A DNA stretch of 64,000 bases, taken from NCBI RefSeq assembly GCF_035046485.1, contig NC_085137.1, positions 43,517,155 through 43,581,154 on the forward strand, given 5' to 3'. Below the pieces are notes generated by a model. It saw nothing but the letters and a program-made list of their open reading frames with translations, did not search any database and was not told where the DNA came from. Shown here in pieces: positions 24,501-35,139 of the stretch (the stretch's first letter is position 1; each line of letters opens with the position of its first letter). Position numbers and translations under genes: made by a program. Source of the stretch: Aedes albopictus (Eukaryota; Arthropoda; Insecta; Diptera; Culicidae).

Positions 24501-24992
24501 TTTTAAAGAAAAAAACCTAACCTAGGAACCTAAAAACCTAGAGATCAAGCACATAGGTGGAATTGGCACATAGGGGAACTTACATAGTTTCGGCAGTTTT
24601 GTTCCCTTCCTTAGAAAGAGGGGGAGGGGTTTGATTGAAACCTGTTGAACTCAGAGTTGGTCCCTAATCCTTCCGAACCAAGCTGAGTTAAATACCCAAA
24701 TTTCAGGCAATTTGGTCCACAAAAATCTCCCATGGCGAAGAGATGAAACCTGCCGATAATATCCATGGTCATCCTATTTGAATTTGATCCATAATTATTT
24801 AATTGCTGTATGCGAAAAATGTGTATTGTGATGTGTTTCATAGTAAAAACTTAAACTCTGCCAACATGGACGTTTTTCCCCTTGTTTCCCTACTCTATAG
24901 TCAAGGATGTCCAGAATATTTCCATTTTGAAGAGGTTCTGAAATGGCTATGTACTGAATTTGAAATCATCAGCATTTCCATTGTTTCTGTTA
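24501..24992. other. Spacer, nothing recognised
   Basis: Balanced to AT-rich sequence. The tract 'agggggaggggtttgattg' near 24617 and 'atttcaggcaatttggtcc' near 24703 are distinctive, but no match elsewhere in the window was seen. No supported gene. Confidence 0.25.
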
Positions 24993-25494
24993 GGGTAAAA
25001 GCTCCCTTAGTGGAGGTAGTACCAATAGTGGTGGTAGTGCCAATTTAGCACTATTTCGATCAAAAAGCTAGCAAATGATATTTTTAATAGATGCATCATA
25101 ACTAATTAATAACATTAATTCAGTTTTGTGTTCAGGATTTGCCGAAAACCCTATTTTAAACAATTATTTTCCTTAAATTTTTTGCTCCTTTGCACCTATA
25201 GTGGTGGTAGTGTTCCTATAGTGGTAGGTCCCATAAGAATTCAATGGGTTGCGCCACTATAGGAACCAATGTTAAATTTTACCTCCATAATAGGAACCGT
25301 GTACCTATAGTTGGTGCAAGTGATTTATTAGCAAAAACTGAAATAAACAATGGTTTTTACATTTTTTCTAGCAAATTTAAGTGAAAAACTACCAATCAAC
25401 GTTTTCAGATTTGTTATTTTGTGGTTTTATCCATTTTATTTAATTATTTTACTACAAGGAGCTACTAGAAGCACCACTATTGGTACATTTACCC
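24993..25494. mobile_element. TIR element with GGGTAAA ends and internal TATAGTGG repeats
   Basis: TA lies at 24991-24992 and 25495-25496. The outermost bases GGGTAAA and TTTACCC are inverted. Subterminal 'taccaatagtggtggtagtg' at the left corresponds to 'caccactattggta' at the right. The motif CTATAGTGG, or its complement, recurs at least four more times inside. It is related in terminal sequence to the elements at 21920 and 54267, but the interior differs. Confidence 0.75.
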
Positions 25495-25755
25495 TATTCA
25501 ACAAACTTTACGCTCTCTGGTAAGGTACACACTATCCATTAACTTGTTAGCCGTTCTGTCGATGTCTTGTTCCGTTCATTTACCCAAAGGTTTGTGATAG
25601 AACAGGCAAAATTAAATGCTATCCAGTACCTAGAACCACGCTTCCCAACAAAAATCCTTATTTGATTGTTTTACGCTATTGTTTCATCGAGCGCGCGCGA
25701 AGTTCAAGGCTAATGCCTCCGCTCTGGAATGAAACGGAAACAAGAAGAGCCACTA

Positions 25756-26161
25756 CCCGAGCAGGAGAAAATAGCTGAAGAATAACTAACTCAGGTATGG
25801 AAAACCGAATACCTACAACCTGAATGAGGTATTAAGTAGCCCTGCATAAGAGGTAAAATACCTAAAATAATAACTGGTGTGTATTCTGTGCATAACGCGT
25901 GAATAATGACATCAGGTATGGCAATACCTAAATAATAATCGGCGATTTTTCCATACAAATAGCTATTTTTCCATAATTGAATAATACCTCAAGCAGTCCT
26001 CAACACCAAACCAATAACTCGTTCAGGTATTCCATCAATACCTACAAAATACCAAAATAAGTTATTTCCAATACCTGGATAACCGACCAATACCTTGTCT
26101 TGGTATGATACTTGACTTTGGTATGCTTCAGTTATGTGGCAGTTATTCATTCCTGCTCGGG
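25756..26161. mobile_element. TIR element with CCCGAGCAGGA ends
   Basis: The left end CCCGAGCAGGA mirrors the right end TCCTGCTCGGG, with TA on both sides (25754-25755 and 26162-26163). Inside, 'ggtatt' and 'aatacct' alternate about ten times over 400 bp, so the whole element can fold on itself. No coding frame. Confidence 0.85.
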
Positions 26162-26325
26162 TAGTGGTACTCATCTATCAGTTTTAAATATTCATGCGAT
26201 GTGGGCTGTAGTAAAGTACTACAAGTGTAGACGACTCCGCCACCGCCGCCGAAGGATTCGGCGGTTCGAACGAAGATGTGCCAAATTTTCCGCCCTCCGT
26301 ACGGAAACCGACGACGGCGCGACCT

Positions 26326-26347
26326 ACCAACCAACCAACCAACCAAC
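26326..26347. repeat. (CCAA)n microsatellite
   Basis: About five CCAA units, following a GC-rich CCG/CGG patch at 26240-26270. Confidence 0.9.
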
Positions 26348-26683
26348 GCTGGTTACGGTTGGTAAAGCTTGAATTGCTCGGTTAATAATAGATGAAGCAC
26401 CGCACCCAGGAAGTGCGGTCGCAATGAGAAAACGGAAACGACCAACAGCTCCTCGAGCGTTTGCTAGTTCGGTTCGGAGGGAGTCCTATTGGCACGAGAT
26501 GCCACCGGCTAGCTGCTGCCAATCTGCCGAGTTATAAGCAATCCGTGATTAGATTTGGGAGCAATAGACTTTAGTAGGTGTTAATCGATGGGTCAGTGCA
26601 TTGGTCTACTTGGGGAAGAATTTATCTTCGGAACGTTGTTCAACTTAGTCACTAACGAACATCTCTTTTATTTTTATTTTCAG

Positions 26684-26820
26684 AGCCCTCGCCGAAGGAA
26701 TTTTGGCGGACAACCCCCACCTGGTACTGCTCTTCTACCTGTCCCAGCTGTTTCTACGAGAACTGATCAAAAGCCACCGGCTGGTGCAGGTCATTCCTAT
26801 GGATATGTCCGGATATTATG
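26684..26820 (+). CDS. Host gene, internal exon 1 of 3 visible (family unknown)
   Basis: A coding exon bounded by a good acceptor (pyrimidine-rich tract ending TTTTCAG at 26677-26683) and a consensus donor GTAAGA at 26821. The frame enters with one base completing a codon, then reads ALAEGILADNPHLVLLFYLS and continues through SHRLVQVIPMDMSGYY, leaving in phase 1. Composition is leucine-rich and looks like a folded, helical protein. I do not recognise the family. The next exon begins after a 58-bp intron in the matching phase, which is the main reason to believe it. Upstream exons must lie further left, in or beyond the repeat-filled region. There is no signal peptide and no clear membrane segment. 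Confidence 0.72.
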
Positions 26821-26878
26821 GTAAGAAAAGAGATTATTTTGAAATCAGTGCAAAAACTGTCAATGAGAAGTTTTGCAG

Positions 26879-27055
26879 AAAACCGAGCCGGGCCGTCCAA
26901 TCTGGGGAACGTGATAAGTCAGATATTGCTGTGTAAGCAAATTACCCCCGACTTCAACCAGGAAGAGCTGTGCAGTATAACGAAGGACTCGCAGGAGATT
27001 GCCCGGATATTGCAGGACCTGCAGGAGTTCATGCCACAACAGGAGACATATTTAG
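26879..27055 (+). CDS. Host gene, internal exon 2 of 3 visible (family unknown)
   Basis: The acceptor TTTTGCAG ends at 26878 and the donor GTAAGT starts at 27056. The exon is 177 bp. Entering in phase 1 it reads ENRAGPSNLGNVISQILLCK, then QITPDFNQEELCSITKDSQE and IARILQDLQEFMPQQETYL, leaving in phase 1. This is a helix-forming sequence with no transposon signature. The 58-bp intron before it and 67-bp intron after it match the usual minimal intron size of insects. Splicing from the previous exon keeps the frame exactly. Function is unknown. Confidence 0.72.
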
Positions 27056-27122
27056 GTAAGTGTACTGAAAATATGTAGCCCGATAATGATAAACGTGTGT
27101 CATTTCATTTTTTTTTGTAAAG

Positions 27123-27238
27123 GATGCCGTTTTATTATGTGTTTAACGCGAGAAGATAAAAATATTGGATCATGGCATCCGAAGGCCAGCTTCAGAAGGT
27201 ACATTATCCACCAATTGGGACATTTGTACATAAAATAG
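27123..27238 (+). CDS. Host gene, possible terminal exon (family unknown)
   Basis: After a long T-tract the acceptor GTAAAG ends at 27122. Continuing from phase 1, the frame reads GCRFIMCLTREDKNIGSWHP and KASFRRYIIHQLGHLYIK, then TAG at 27236-27238, which would be the C-terminus. A GTACAT at 27198 could instead be a weak donor, making this an internal exon that ends earlier. No AATAAA was seen in the next 200 bases, so the gene end is unconfirmed. The phase match and tract support it, but less strongly than for the two exons before it. Confidence 0.48.
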
Positions 27239-27503
27239 AAAGAGAGTCTAATGCTTCTTACCACAGCGAGTTAAAAATAGGCTATCCTTAAGATTCAGGT
27301 TTATGAAGTCAGTTTAACTTAATAAGTGTTCATTATTGTCGAACAATGTTTTCACGATCTTCTGCAGCATCTTGGGGAAGCTCTTCGGGCGGAGGAGCCG
27401 ACACACCCTTCATTTTGGCCATAACTACCCTGTAGGCCACACTTTTATACTTCCTTTCCACCCTTATCGATGCGAGCTCTTTGCATCCTTCTTCTAGCTC
27501 TTA

Positions 27504-27903
27504 TGCCTGGTTTAGATTGTTCAAGTTGTTCGAGCATCTGACTTGAAAACTTTTCAAAACTGTTTAATCTAATTGAACGATTTGTTTATACTGAGCAAAT
27601 AACTCGAATGTCCACTTGAAAGCTCTTGGATGCATCTCAGCTGAAGTAAGTATGTGTATTGTTCAACTCATGGTGGTGCATAAGCAAGCTGAATTGAATT
27701 CATCTCACATGACTTGACAGAAGACTTGAAATCAACTCTCATGAACAGCGGGTTTAGACGGGGCAAGTGAGATGATTTCGCTTGATTTGAATGAAAAAGA
27801 TCAACATGTTAGATGAATGGTAATGTTTACACGTTCAATTTGTATTCAATTGGACATTTTCAATTGATTTGAATCAAATCACTTGCACCATGTAAACCAG
27901 GCA
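27504..27903. mobile_element. 400-bp TIR element, PIF/Harbinger-like (TTA target)
   Basis: The ends TGCCTGGTTTA and TAAACCAGGCA are inverted and flanked by TTA on both sides (27501-27503 and 27904-27906). A 3-bp TTA/TAA duplication is characteristic of PIF/Harbinger elements. The interior has repeated 'acttga' and 'tcaagt' words and no transposase. It lies directly against the 3' part of a LINE fragment. Confidence 0.72.
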
Positions 27904-27906
27904 TTA

Positions 27907-28096
27907 GGCAGGATGCTAGGTTTGTGGCTGCCGCCCTCCATCCTCGGCCATGCCCAATGCTCGCCAGATAACGCTTCACCTGGTCCATACATCGTGCTCT
28001 CTACGCTTGTGCCAACTGCATCAGTAGCGAACACCAACTTTGTAGGGTTGTTATCCGGCATTCTCACAACATGCCCTGTCCATCGTATCCTCCCAA
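27907..28096 (-). pseudogene. LINE C-terminal fragment (RTE-like family A)
   Basis: Read on the minus strand it gives GRIRWTGHVVRMPDNNPTKL, then VFATDAVGT, then a diverged GEALSGEHW tail. This is the extreme C-terminus of the same LINE family seen at 1124-1613, 31568-31990 and 52743-53180. No RT core is present. It is bounded on the left by the TTA-flanked element and on the right by the 3' end of a CR1/Jockey-type LINE. Confidence 0.7.
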
Positions 28097-28946
28097 GTAA
28101 TGTATATAATTTTTATTTTATTTATTTATTTCGTCAATCATTGTAGACTACAAGCTTAATGTATAAATTTACAGATATTGATACTTATATAACATTTTAT
28201 GTGTCATTAGATCTACCATTTAGGACTTTCCTTAGCAGTGCACATTGGTCGGGCTCCATAAAAAGGGGCGGCCAAAACTCTCAAAAAACGGAATCGATAT
28301 TTTTAAACTTTTTTTCGCCTTACAACAAAGATAATGTATTGTCGTTTTATGATTCTTAATTAAAAGCATACAGCTTTTGTATTTCAATGACATTTTCACT
28401 GCCAAAGTGGCCTAAGTCGTAAAATTGAAAAATGAATTATTCGAAAAAAGTAAAATAATAATATTTTGAGAATGGAATATATGTTTTATGTTATCCAGCA
28501 TATGAAAGCTTGTTATTGGACTGTTTGAATGCACATATGGTGCAAAACTAATATGTCACAAAACTTTTCAAATTTCCATATATTGTACCTTAGGAATTTT
28601 GGTAATTTTTAAGTTAAAAAACGGTTCGTGTCGTCACGTGTCGCCGCAATTTCGAGTAGTACATCTCAAACGTCATGCTTAGGGCTAAGTCGTGTTTTTT
28701 CATATGTTTTACGTTATTTTTCCATTTTTGACTAAAATAAAATTTATCTTCCCACATTTTTCACACGTTTTGAACAAACTTGATTAGATTTGATCAAAAG
28801 ATGATCATTTAATTAAATTCAAATTGATTTTCTAACAAAAAACACAAAAAATGTGGGGTTTGCTGATTTTTACCGTTTTTGAAATTATTGAAGTTACGTA
28901 ATTTTTGAATACCCCTTTTTAAACACTAAAAATACTATATATCATA
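28097..28946 (-). mobile_element. 3' region of a CR1/Jockey-type LINE, possibly with a nested insertion
   Basis: On the minus strand the left part ends with 'ttgtagtctacaatgattg' and then AAATAAATAAATAAA-type tail sequence (28100-28150), as expected for the 3' terminus of the LINE whose RT lies at 28947-29945. The middle (about 28245-28930) is AT-rich, has 'gggcggccaaaactctcaaa', and shows no relation to LINE coding. It may be a separate insertion or a long 3' UTR. Boundaries are approximate. Confidence 0.45.
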
Positions 28947-29945
28947 TCAAGACAACCAATAACTTCGATTAAACACATAAAAAGAGTTTTGGCTGAACTT
29001 TATCTTTTTCCGACCATTGTGCAGTGGTCTTGACATAGTTAAATCGATTATTTCGCAGTATTTGTTATAGATATTCATTAATGAGCTCATTGGTCCGTTT
29101 ATTGCATATGAAGTTCGTAGCGATTTGAGCTGAAATATGTAACGTGATCTTAAAGAGCGAAATGGAGCATAAAAATTTAGGCTCGCTAATAAATCTTCCG
29201 ATTGAGTGCGTTGTGAGATGAGATCGTTTATAAAAGCTATACATACAGATTCAATACGATTTGAATGAACATCTTGATATGGAGACCAAACAACGCTACA
29301 ATATTCTAGTATTGATCTCACATATGACACATATAGAGTCTTTATTGTGTAAGGATCTTTGAAATGATAGCTGAATCTTTTAATAAAGCCAAGCATACTT
29401 TGAGATTTATGAATAACTGAATTGTAATGATCAACAAAGGAAAGCTTAGAGTCTAGTAATACACCTAAATCTCTTACTTTGGTTTGTCTTACCACTTGTT
29501 CATTGCCCAGCAAGCAGTTGAAATTGGATGGCTCGCGCTTCCTTGTAAAGGATATTATGTAACACTTTTTGACATTTATATCAAGCAGACTTTTTAGACA
29601 CCAATTATGAAAAACATCAACCTCACGTTGAAATTCTACTAAATCTGCCTTGTTCAATATTTCCATATATAACTTCATATCGTCAGCATAAATCAGAACT
29701 CTTAGTCGTTTTAATATGAGAGTTACATCATTAACAAATAAAATGAAAAGTAAAGGCGCTAAATGAGAGCCTTGTGGAACACCAGATGTAGCATTGACGT
29801 GATTAGATATCTTTCCTTTAAACTGAACTGACTGTATTCTGTTTGATAAATATGATTCAATCCATGTCAGAAGTTCACTTGAAAATCCCGCGCGTTGAAT
29901 ACATGCTTCATACAAACGACTATGTTTTGTTCTCACTATGGAAAA
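28947..29945 (-). pseudogene. CR1/Jockey-like reverse transcriptase fragment
   Basis: A 5'-truncated but otherwise open RT frame. In the 337-residue translation, RT motif SGVPQGSHLAPLLF is near residues 59-72 and the catalytic YADD box at 91-94, followed by LGVLLDSKLS near 186 and the thumb/C-terminal region (LYVSYVRSILEYCSVVWSPY). Finger motifs and the endonuclease are missing, and the first 15-20 residues look like junction sequence. Such RTs copy their own RNA at a nicked target site. This piece has no apparent internal stop, so it is among the younger LINE fragments here. CR1 versus Jockey cannot be settled by eye. Confidence 0.82.
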
Positions 29946-29960
29946 CTTATTTTCGTACAC

Positions 29961-31567
29961 TTATATCACCGAAAAAGCGCAAAAAAATGGCGGCTTTTAA
30001 AACATCTTCATGATGTTACGAAAGATGTTTTTCAATACATTCATATAACATAACATTAAGTATCGACTATGTTCTCAGCAACATCGTCAGTACTTAGTTG
30101 CTGGTAGCAAAAACATCTCAATTTATCAAATGAACACTGCAAATAATTGTGACAACTATTATGTGATATTTAGTAATGGCTGAAAATAATGTTCAAGCCT
30201 TACATTTCACTTGTAATTTACCATCTCGATGTTCGGTCACTATGACTTAATTTCATGTGCCATTTAAAATTTATGGTGAAATAAGCACATTCACCTTTCA
30301 TGCGTTCATTCGCTTTCCATCAGATGGATAACAAGAAGGGAGATTTTGGTCATCTGTCTGATTTTTGTGAGATTTTTCAACAAATTTTCAAACATGCAAC
30401 ATGGTGGCTACTTGACACAGCACTGTCTGGAAGCTTTGAAATGCTACTTTTAATCATTGCACTCAAGATGTACTTGTATTCGTTATATATAAATAAGGAA
30501 ATTAAATCACTTCATTGAATGTTTGAACTGCCCTAAATAAATATTTTTTTGGATAGTAATCTGTACGTGATCAAACGGCTATATATATACAAATATTAGT
30601 GTGAAACATTTTAGCAGGCACTGTAATAAATCAGTCCTGATAGGAAAGAATCCAGAATATTAGAATTACGTTTTAATAACATCGGGTGTACACCACAACA
30701 ACATGTTTGTCGAATACTACTTGAATCGAATGAAATACATTGAAATAACATCATAATAACGTTTCTGCAACATCTTTTTCCAAATAGCATACAACGATGT
30801 GATTGTTGTTTTTGAATACCTGTTTTGAACATAGGTATAACAATAACAAAGTTTTAGTGCAATTTCTTACTCCAATCTAAATATTTTGGTTTTTAATGTA
30901 TCGCGGAGTGTTTTTAAGTGAGATTTAGCTGTCACGTAAGTACCCGAAGTGATTTTTAGATAACATATAAGGCTTGACACTGAGGTGAAGTTCAATGGTG
31001 ACTTTCCTCTGCTGACCCATTAGGACTAAAGCGACTTCCGCAATCGCCAAGAATTTTAGAAAATATTCTTATACCCATTAAGCAAATTTGGTGCCAGGAT
31101 GACAACGAAATATGAACTCCAGGCAATCAACAATCGCAAAGCATTAAATATTAGTGTTTGATTAAATGGAAAGCTCCAAGTGCAAATGATTTTTCATTTA
31201 AAAAAAATGCTCAAATGAGTGAAGAGATATAGCGAATTGATGAACTTATACACCAACGTATTTGATACGTAAACTTGACGTATTCTTAACATGCTTCAGC
31301 CCAAAGGTTATAACTATGTACTGTTGATGTTTTTCATATCATCTTGAACTGAAGGAAGACAATGATACAAAACCCTAGTGCAATTAACATTCAACTTAAC
31401 GTTACTCTAACTTGTGGTTGGGTTGATAAGATTTTTCAGTGACTTCTTATTGCCAAACATAGTTAAAACATGATTTTAACATAGGATGTGTTAAAATTCG
31501 ATTATAGTACTATACTACAACATCTTTTTCAAATTTAATTTTCAAAGATGTTTTCTGTGTTACTTGG
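29961..31567. other. AT-rich repeat-like spacer; TIR-like end at its right edge
   Basis: No gene is recognised. 'aacatctt' and 'gatgtt' words in both orientations occur at 29995-30110, 30755-30780 and 31510-31560. The right edge ends 'gtgttacttgggc', matching the CCCAAGTAACAC terminus of the MITE at 9765. The partner end was not found, so this may be the surviving half of a larger foldback element. Confidence 0.35.
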
Positions 31568-31990
31568 GCTTCCAGCTTTGGCCACCTTCCGGATGCTAGG
31601 TCCGCCGTAGAGTGTAGGGAGCTCGTGATTCATTCTTCGCCGCCACACACCGTTCTCGTGCATATCGCCAAATATGGCCCTAAGTACTTGATGCTAGAAT
31701 ACTTCCATCGTCGCTTTGATCAATCTAGTGAGCTTCTCGGAGAAGCCGTTGTCGTCCATGATTTTCCATAGCTCTCTGCAGTCGATATTGTCGCACGTCG
31801 CCATGAAGTTGATGAACAGGTGGTGCGATGGGACCTGGTATTTATGAAATTTGGAGGACTTTACTGCATGGTGAAAAGATAAGGTCCGTCAATTAAGCTG
31901 ACTTGATAACTTCCCACAAATCTCATTTACTTTGGGTGACGGCCGATGATCTGGTATATCACTTTGTAAGCGGCATTCAGAATTATTGTG
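31568..31990 (-). pseudogene. LINE fragment with internal deletion (RTE-like family A)
   Basis: On the minus strand the order is an RT piece (ILNAAYKV, FVGSYQ, then LWKIMDDNGFSEKLTRLIKA at about 31720-31760) followed directly by the C-terminal block (GDMHENGVWRRRMNHELPTL at about 31610-31690, PSIRKVAKAG). The catalytic palm and the region between are absent, so an internal deletion joined them. The 5' part is shifted between frames. This is a dead copy of the same family as 54856-57130. Confidence 0.75.
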
Positions 31991-32132
31991 ATTGCTCGGA
32001 AGTGTTAGAAATGGATTGAGTTTCGACTGGAATAGTATTGAGTCCAAAAAGCAATTTGTTCAAAAAGAATCATACTTACGCAGTGGCTTAATTTCCCCAA
32101 CAGGGGAGGAAGAAAAAAAAACTTACTTACTT

Positions 32133-33305
32133 TCAGACCTGGGCACCCACGGTGGTGCAGAGGGCCGAATTGAAAGATTTCCATCCTGGGCGATTGCCAG
32201 CCATCGCCTTGACCTGTGGCCAGGTCAAATTTCTGTCGACTTGCTTGATTTTGTTTTTGAGGCTGCGCCGCTATGAGCCTCGGGGTCTGCCTCTGCTGCG
32301 TTGTCCTGTCGGGTTCCAGTCTAACGCTTGTTTGCAGATTTCGTTCTCACCCCTGCGTAGAGCGTGGCCGACCCATCTCCACTTTCGCTCCCGAATTTCT
32401 GTCGCTATCGGCTTTTGATGACATCGACGATGGAGTTCCACGTTGGAGATCCAATTGTGAGGCCACTATGCACGAATTATATATCGCAGGTATCTATTAA
32501 TGGAGATCTGCAGCCGTTCCGTGTTCTCCATTGATACACACCAGATTGCACTGGCGTATAGCAGCACAGATTTTACGTTCGAGTTGAAGATTCGGATTTT
32601 GGTGTGTCGATTGATCTGGTTGTTTTTCCATACATTTTTTAAATTCGCAAAAGCAGCCCTCGCCTTCTTGATCCGTGCACCTATGTCGATCTTGGTGCCG
32701 CCATCGGCTGCCATTTGGCTACCAAGATATTGGAAGCTTTTAACATTCTCCGCCGATTGCCCAGCTACCGTAAAACTGAAAGGGTTGTTCGTGTTTACTT
32801 CCAACGATTTGGTCTTGTTGACGTTGATGGTAAGACCTGCCGCTGAGGAGCGATTGGCAAGATCATCGAGCTTGCTCTGCATATCAGAGCGCCGTTGAGC
32901 TAGGAGAGCAACGTCATCAGTCAATTCGAAATCATTTAGGTTCTCCATGGTAATGGGCTGCCACAGCAATCCACGATTTGATTCACGGTCAATCGCACCT
33001 ACCAGGATCTCGTCGATTACGATGAGGAACAGTAGCGGTGATAGTATACATCCTTGCCTCACTCCAGCAACGACCCGGATGGGATCGGACAAAACGCCGT
33101 TGTGCAGTACTCTGCACGAAAATGCGCTGTACTGTGCTTCAATGAGGCCGATGATTTTCTCAGGGAGACCCTTGTGCCTGAGGGCTTCCCACATGTTGCC
33201 GTGATTGAGACGGTCGAAAGCTTTTTCGAAATCAATGAACACCAGGTAGAGAGACTGTTGGAATTCATCGATTTGCTCCAGGATCATACGGAGCGTGACA
33301 ATATC
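32133..33305 (-). pseudogene. LINE reverse transcriptase, second family, two stop codons
   Basis: From 33287 the minus strand reads an RT palm: FIDFEKAFDRLNH (catalytic first Asp), GVRQGCILSPLLF, and ELTDDVALLA where family members usually have ADD, so the residue before the DD pair is altered. It continues to INRYLRYIIRA and stops at a TAG (32466-32468), but the same frame resumes with WPHNWISNVELHRRCHQKPI and a GRPRG block. There is a second stop near 32275, and it ends at a TGA (32133-32135) after TTVGAQV. The 5' side is truncated at about 33305, where the decayed GAATTCC array starts. The clade was not resolved. Confidence 0.85.
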
Positions 33306-33317
33306 GGAGTTTAGCCC

Positions 33318-34235
33318 GAGAGTTTCTTCATGGATTCCTTGTGAGGGTTTACAGAGTTTCTCCGGGAACTAGACCAGGAGTTTCCTCAGAGATTCCTCCA
33401 CGATATCTATTAGAAATTCATCTAGAATTCCAACAAGAGATTTCTCTTGACGTTCTGAAGGGATTACTCAAGAAGATCCTTCAGGGATCACTCCGGGATT
33501 TCCATCAAGGGTTTCTATAGGAATTCTTTCTAGCATCCCTCCTGAAATTCCTTCGGGGATTTCTCTTGGAATTATTTCGGGATGCCTCATGAAAATTGTT
33601 CAGAAATTGCAGAGGAGTTGCAGAGATTCTTGCAGATGTTTCTTCAGAGATTCCTCCTGAATTTCTTCAAAGATTCCTATAAGAGTTCCTTCAGAAATTT
33701 CTACGGAAGCTCCTTCAGAGAATCTTATAGGAAGATCCAAGGATACCTCCAGGAATTCAGCTCATTCTGGAATTTCTTCATGGTATTATAATCAGCCATA
33801 TCTCCAGGATATTCTTGAGGGATCTTTAATAGAGTTTCTACAAAAATTTCTCATGGATTTCCTTCTGGAATTCTTTCAGGATTTCTTTAGGGAGCACCTC
33901 ATGCAAACCCTCCCCCTACCAGGAAATATGCGCTAAAATTTCTTCAAGGATTCTGCCTGGTCATCCTTCAGATATTCCCACCGTAATTCCTTCGTGCATT
34001 CCCCTGGAATCCTTGCAGGGATATCTCTTGTAATTTCTTCGGAAATCCTTCAAGGGTTCCCTTGGACTTCCTCCGAGGATTCCCCCTGAATTTTCTTCGT
34101 AGATTCCTCCTAAAATTCTTTCGTGATTTTTTCTTGGAATTACTTTGCTGATTTCTCATAGAATTCCTTCAGAGATTCCTCCTGGAATTACTGCGGGGAT
34201 TTCTCATATATTTCCTCCAGGAATTTCTGTACTTG
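33318..34235. repeat. Decayed 24-bp array (GGAATTCCTTC type)
   Basis: Words like 'ggaattccttc', 'gggatttctc' and 'agattcctcctg' alternate at about 12-base spacing over 900 bases with many substitutions. It is related to the main minisatellite, but the second half-unit ends CCTTCG or CCTTCA instead of CCTCCG. No gene. Confidence 0.7.
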
Positions 34236-34363
34236 GAGCACCGACAAACCGACGTGACAGCTAGAACAAATAAATTCAAATTTGTTGTCCCCGACACCAT
34301 GATGAAAAATAGCCAAACACTACCGCCTCCTCTATAATGGTTCGCGTTGTTTTGATAGCTTAA

Positions 34364-34980
34364 CCCTCTAATACCCAATCCCGCCTTTAGACGGGGTATA
34401 GTTTGAGCATTTTTGTAATTTTTGTTTCATGGAAAATCATTTTTTTTTATATTTTTGGCTGATATTTAGGACTGTTTTGTATATCTCAAAATAGTTTTTG
34501 GTGTATTTTAAAGCGTATTTACATTTTTTAAAAATCATTGAAAAATTGATGTTTTAGTCACCTTTTAGAAGTCATTGTTTATTTTGTATTGAATCGCTAC
34601 AATTAACATATTTTAAATTTTTCCCAAATCATTCTATCCTTGTTTAATAGTTTAAGGAAATCGAATACACTCTAAAATTATTTTCCTTAAAATTACACGG
34701 AAAATAAAATTTTCAGTGAAAAAAATTTTAAATAATAATATTTCAACAATAATCATAAAATCTCAAAATGTTTTTATCTCAAAAAATCCGTTCCCCAAAT
34801 TGGCTTCCAGGAAAAATATAAAAGTGTGGGGATGTTCAAAAATAAAAATTAGAAAAATCAAAAACTAAAATTCACGATTTCGAGAATTAAAAAGAATTAT
34901 CTTTCAGAACATGTTTAAATCGATTTTAGATGACGAAAAATGATATTTAGATCAAAATCAAAAATTTGGGTATTAGAGGG
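34364..34980. mobile_element. TTAA-flanked MITE, copy 2 (piggyBac-like)
   Basis: The second copy of the element at 14601-15216, in the same orientation, with TTAA at 34360-34363 and 34981-34984 and identical ends CCCTCTAATACCCAA and TTGGGTATTAGAGGG. By eye the two copies differ by scattered single bases and one or two short indels over 617 bp, so they are recent relative to the neighbouring repeat fields. No coding frame. Confidence 0.92.
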
Positions 34981-35139
34981 TTAACTCCATAGGAAAAGGT
35001 TTCTCATATAGGAAAAGGTTCGCGTCTGCGCTGATTTGACAGATATATTCTGTCTGCGCTCGCTTCACTGGTCGACCGATAAATTTGAGGGGGACAGTTT
35101 CGAAACACCGCTGTCACGTCGGTTCGTCGGTGCTTCGAC

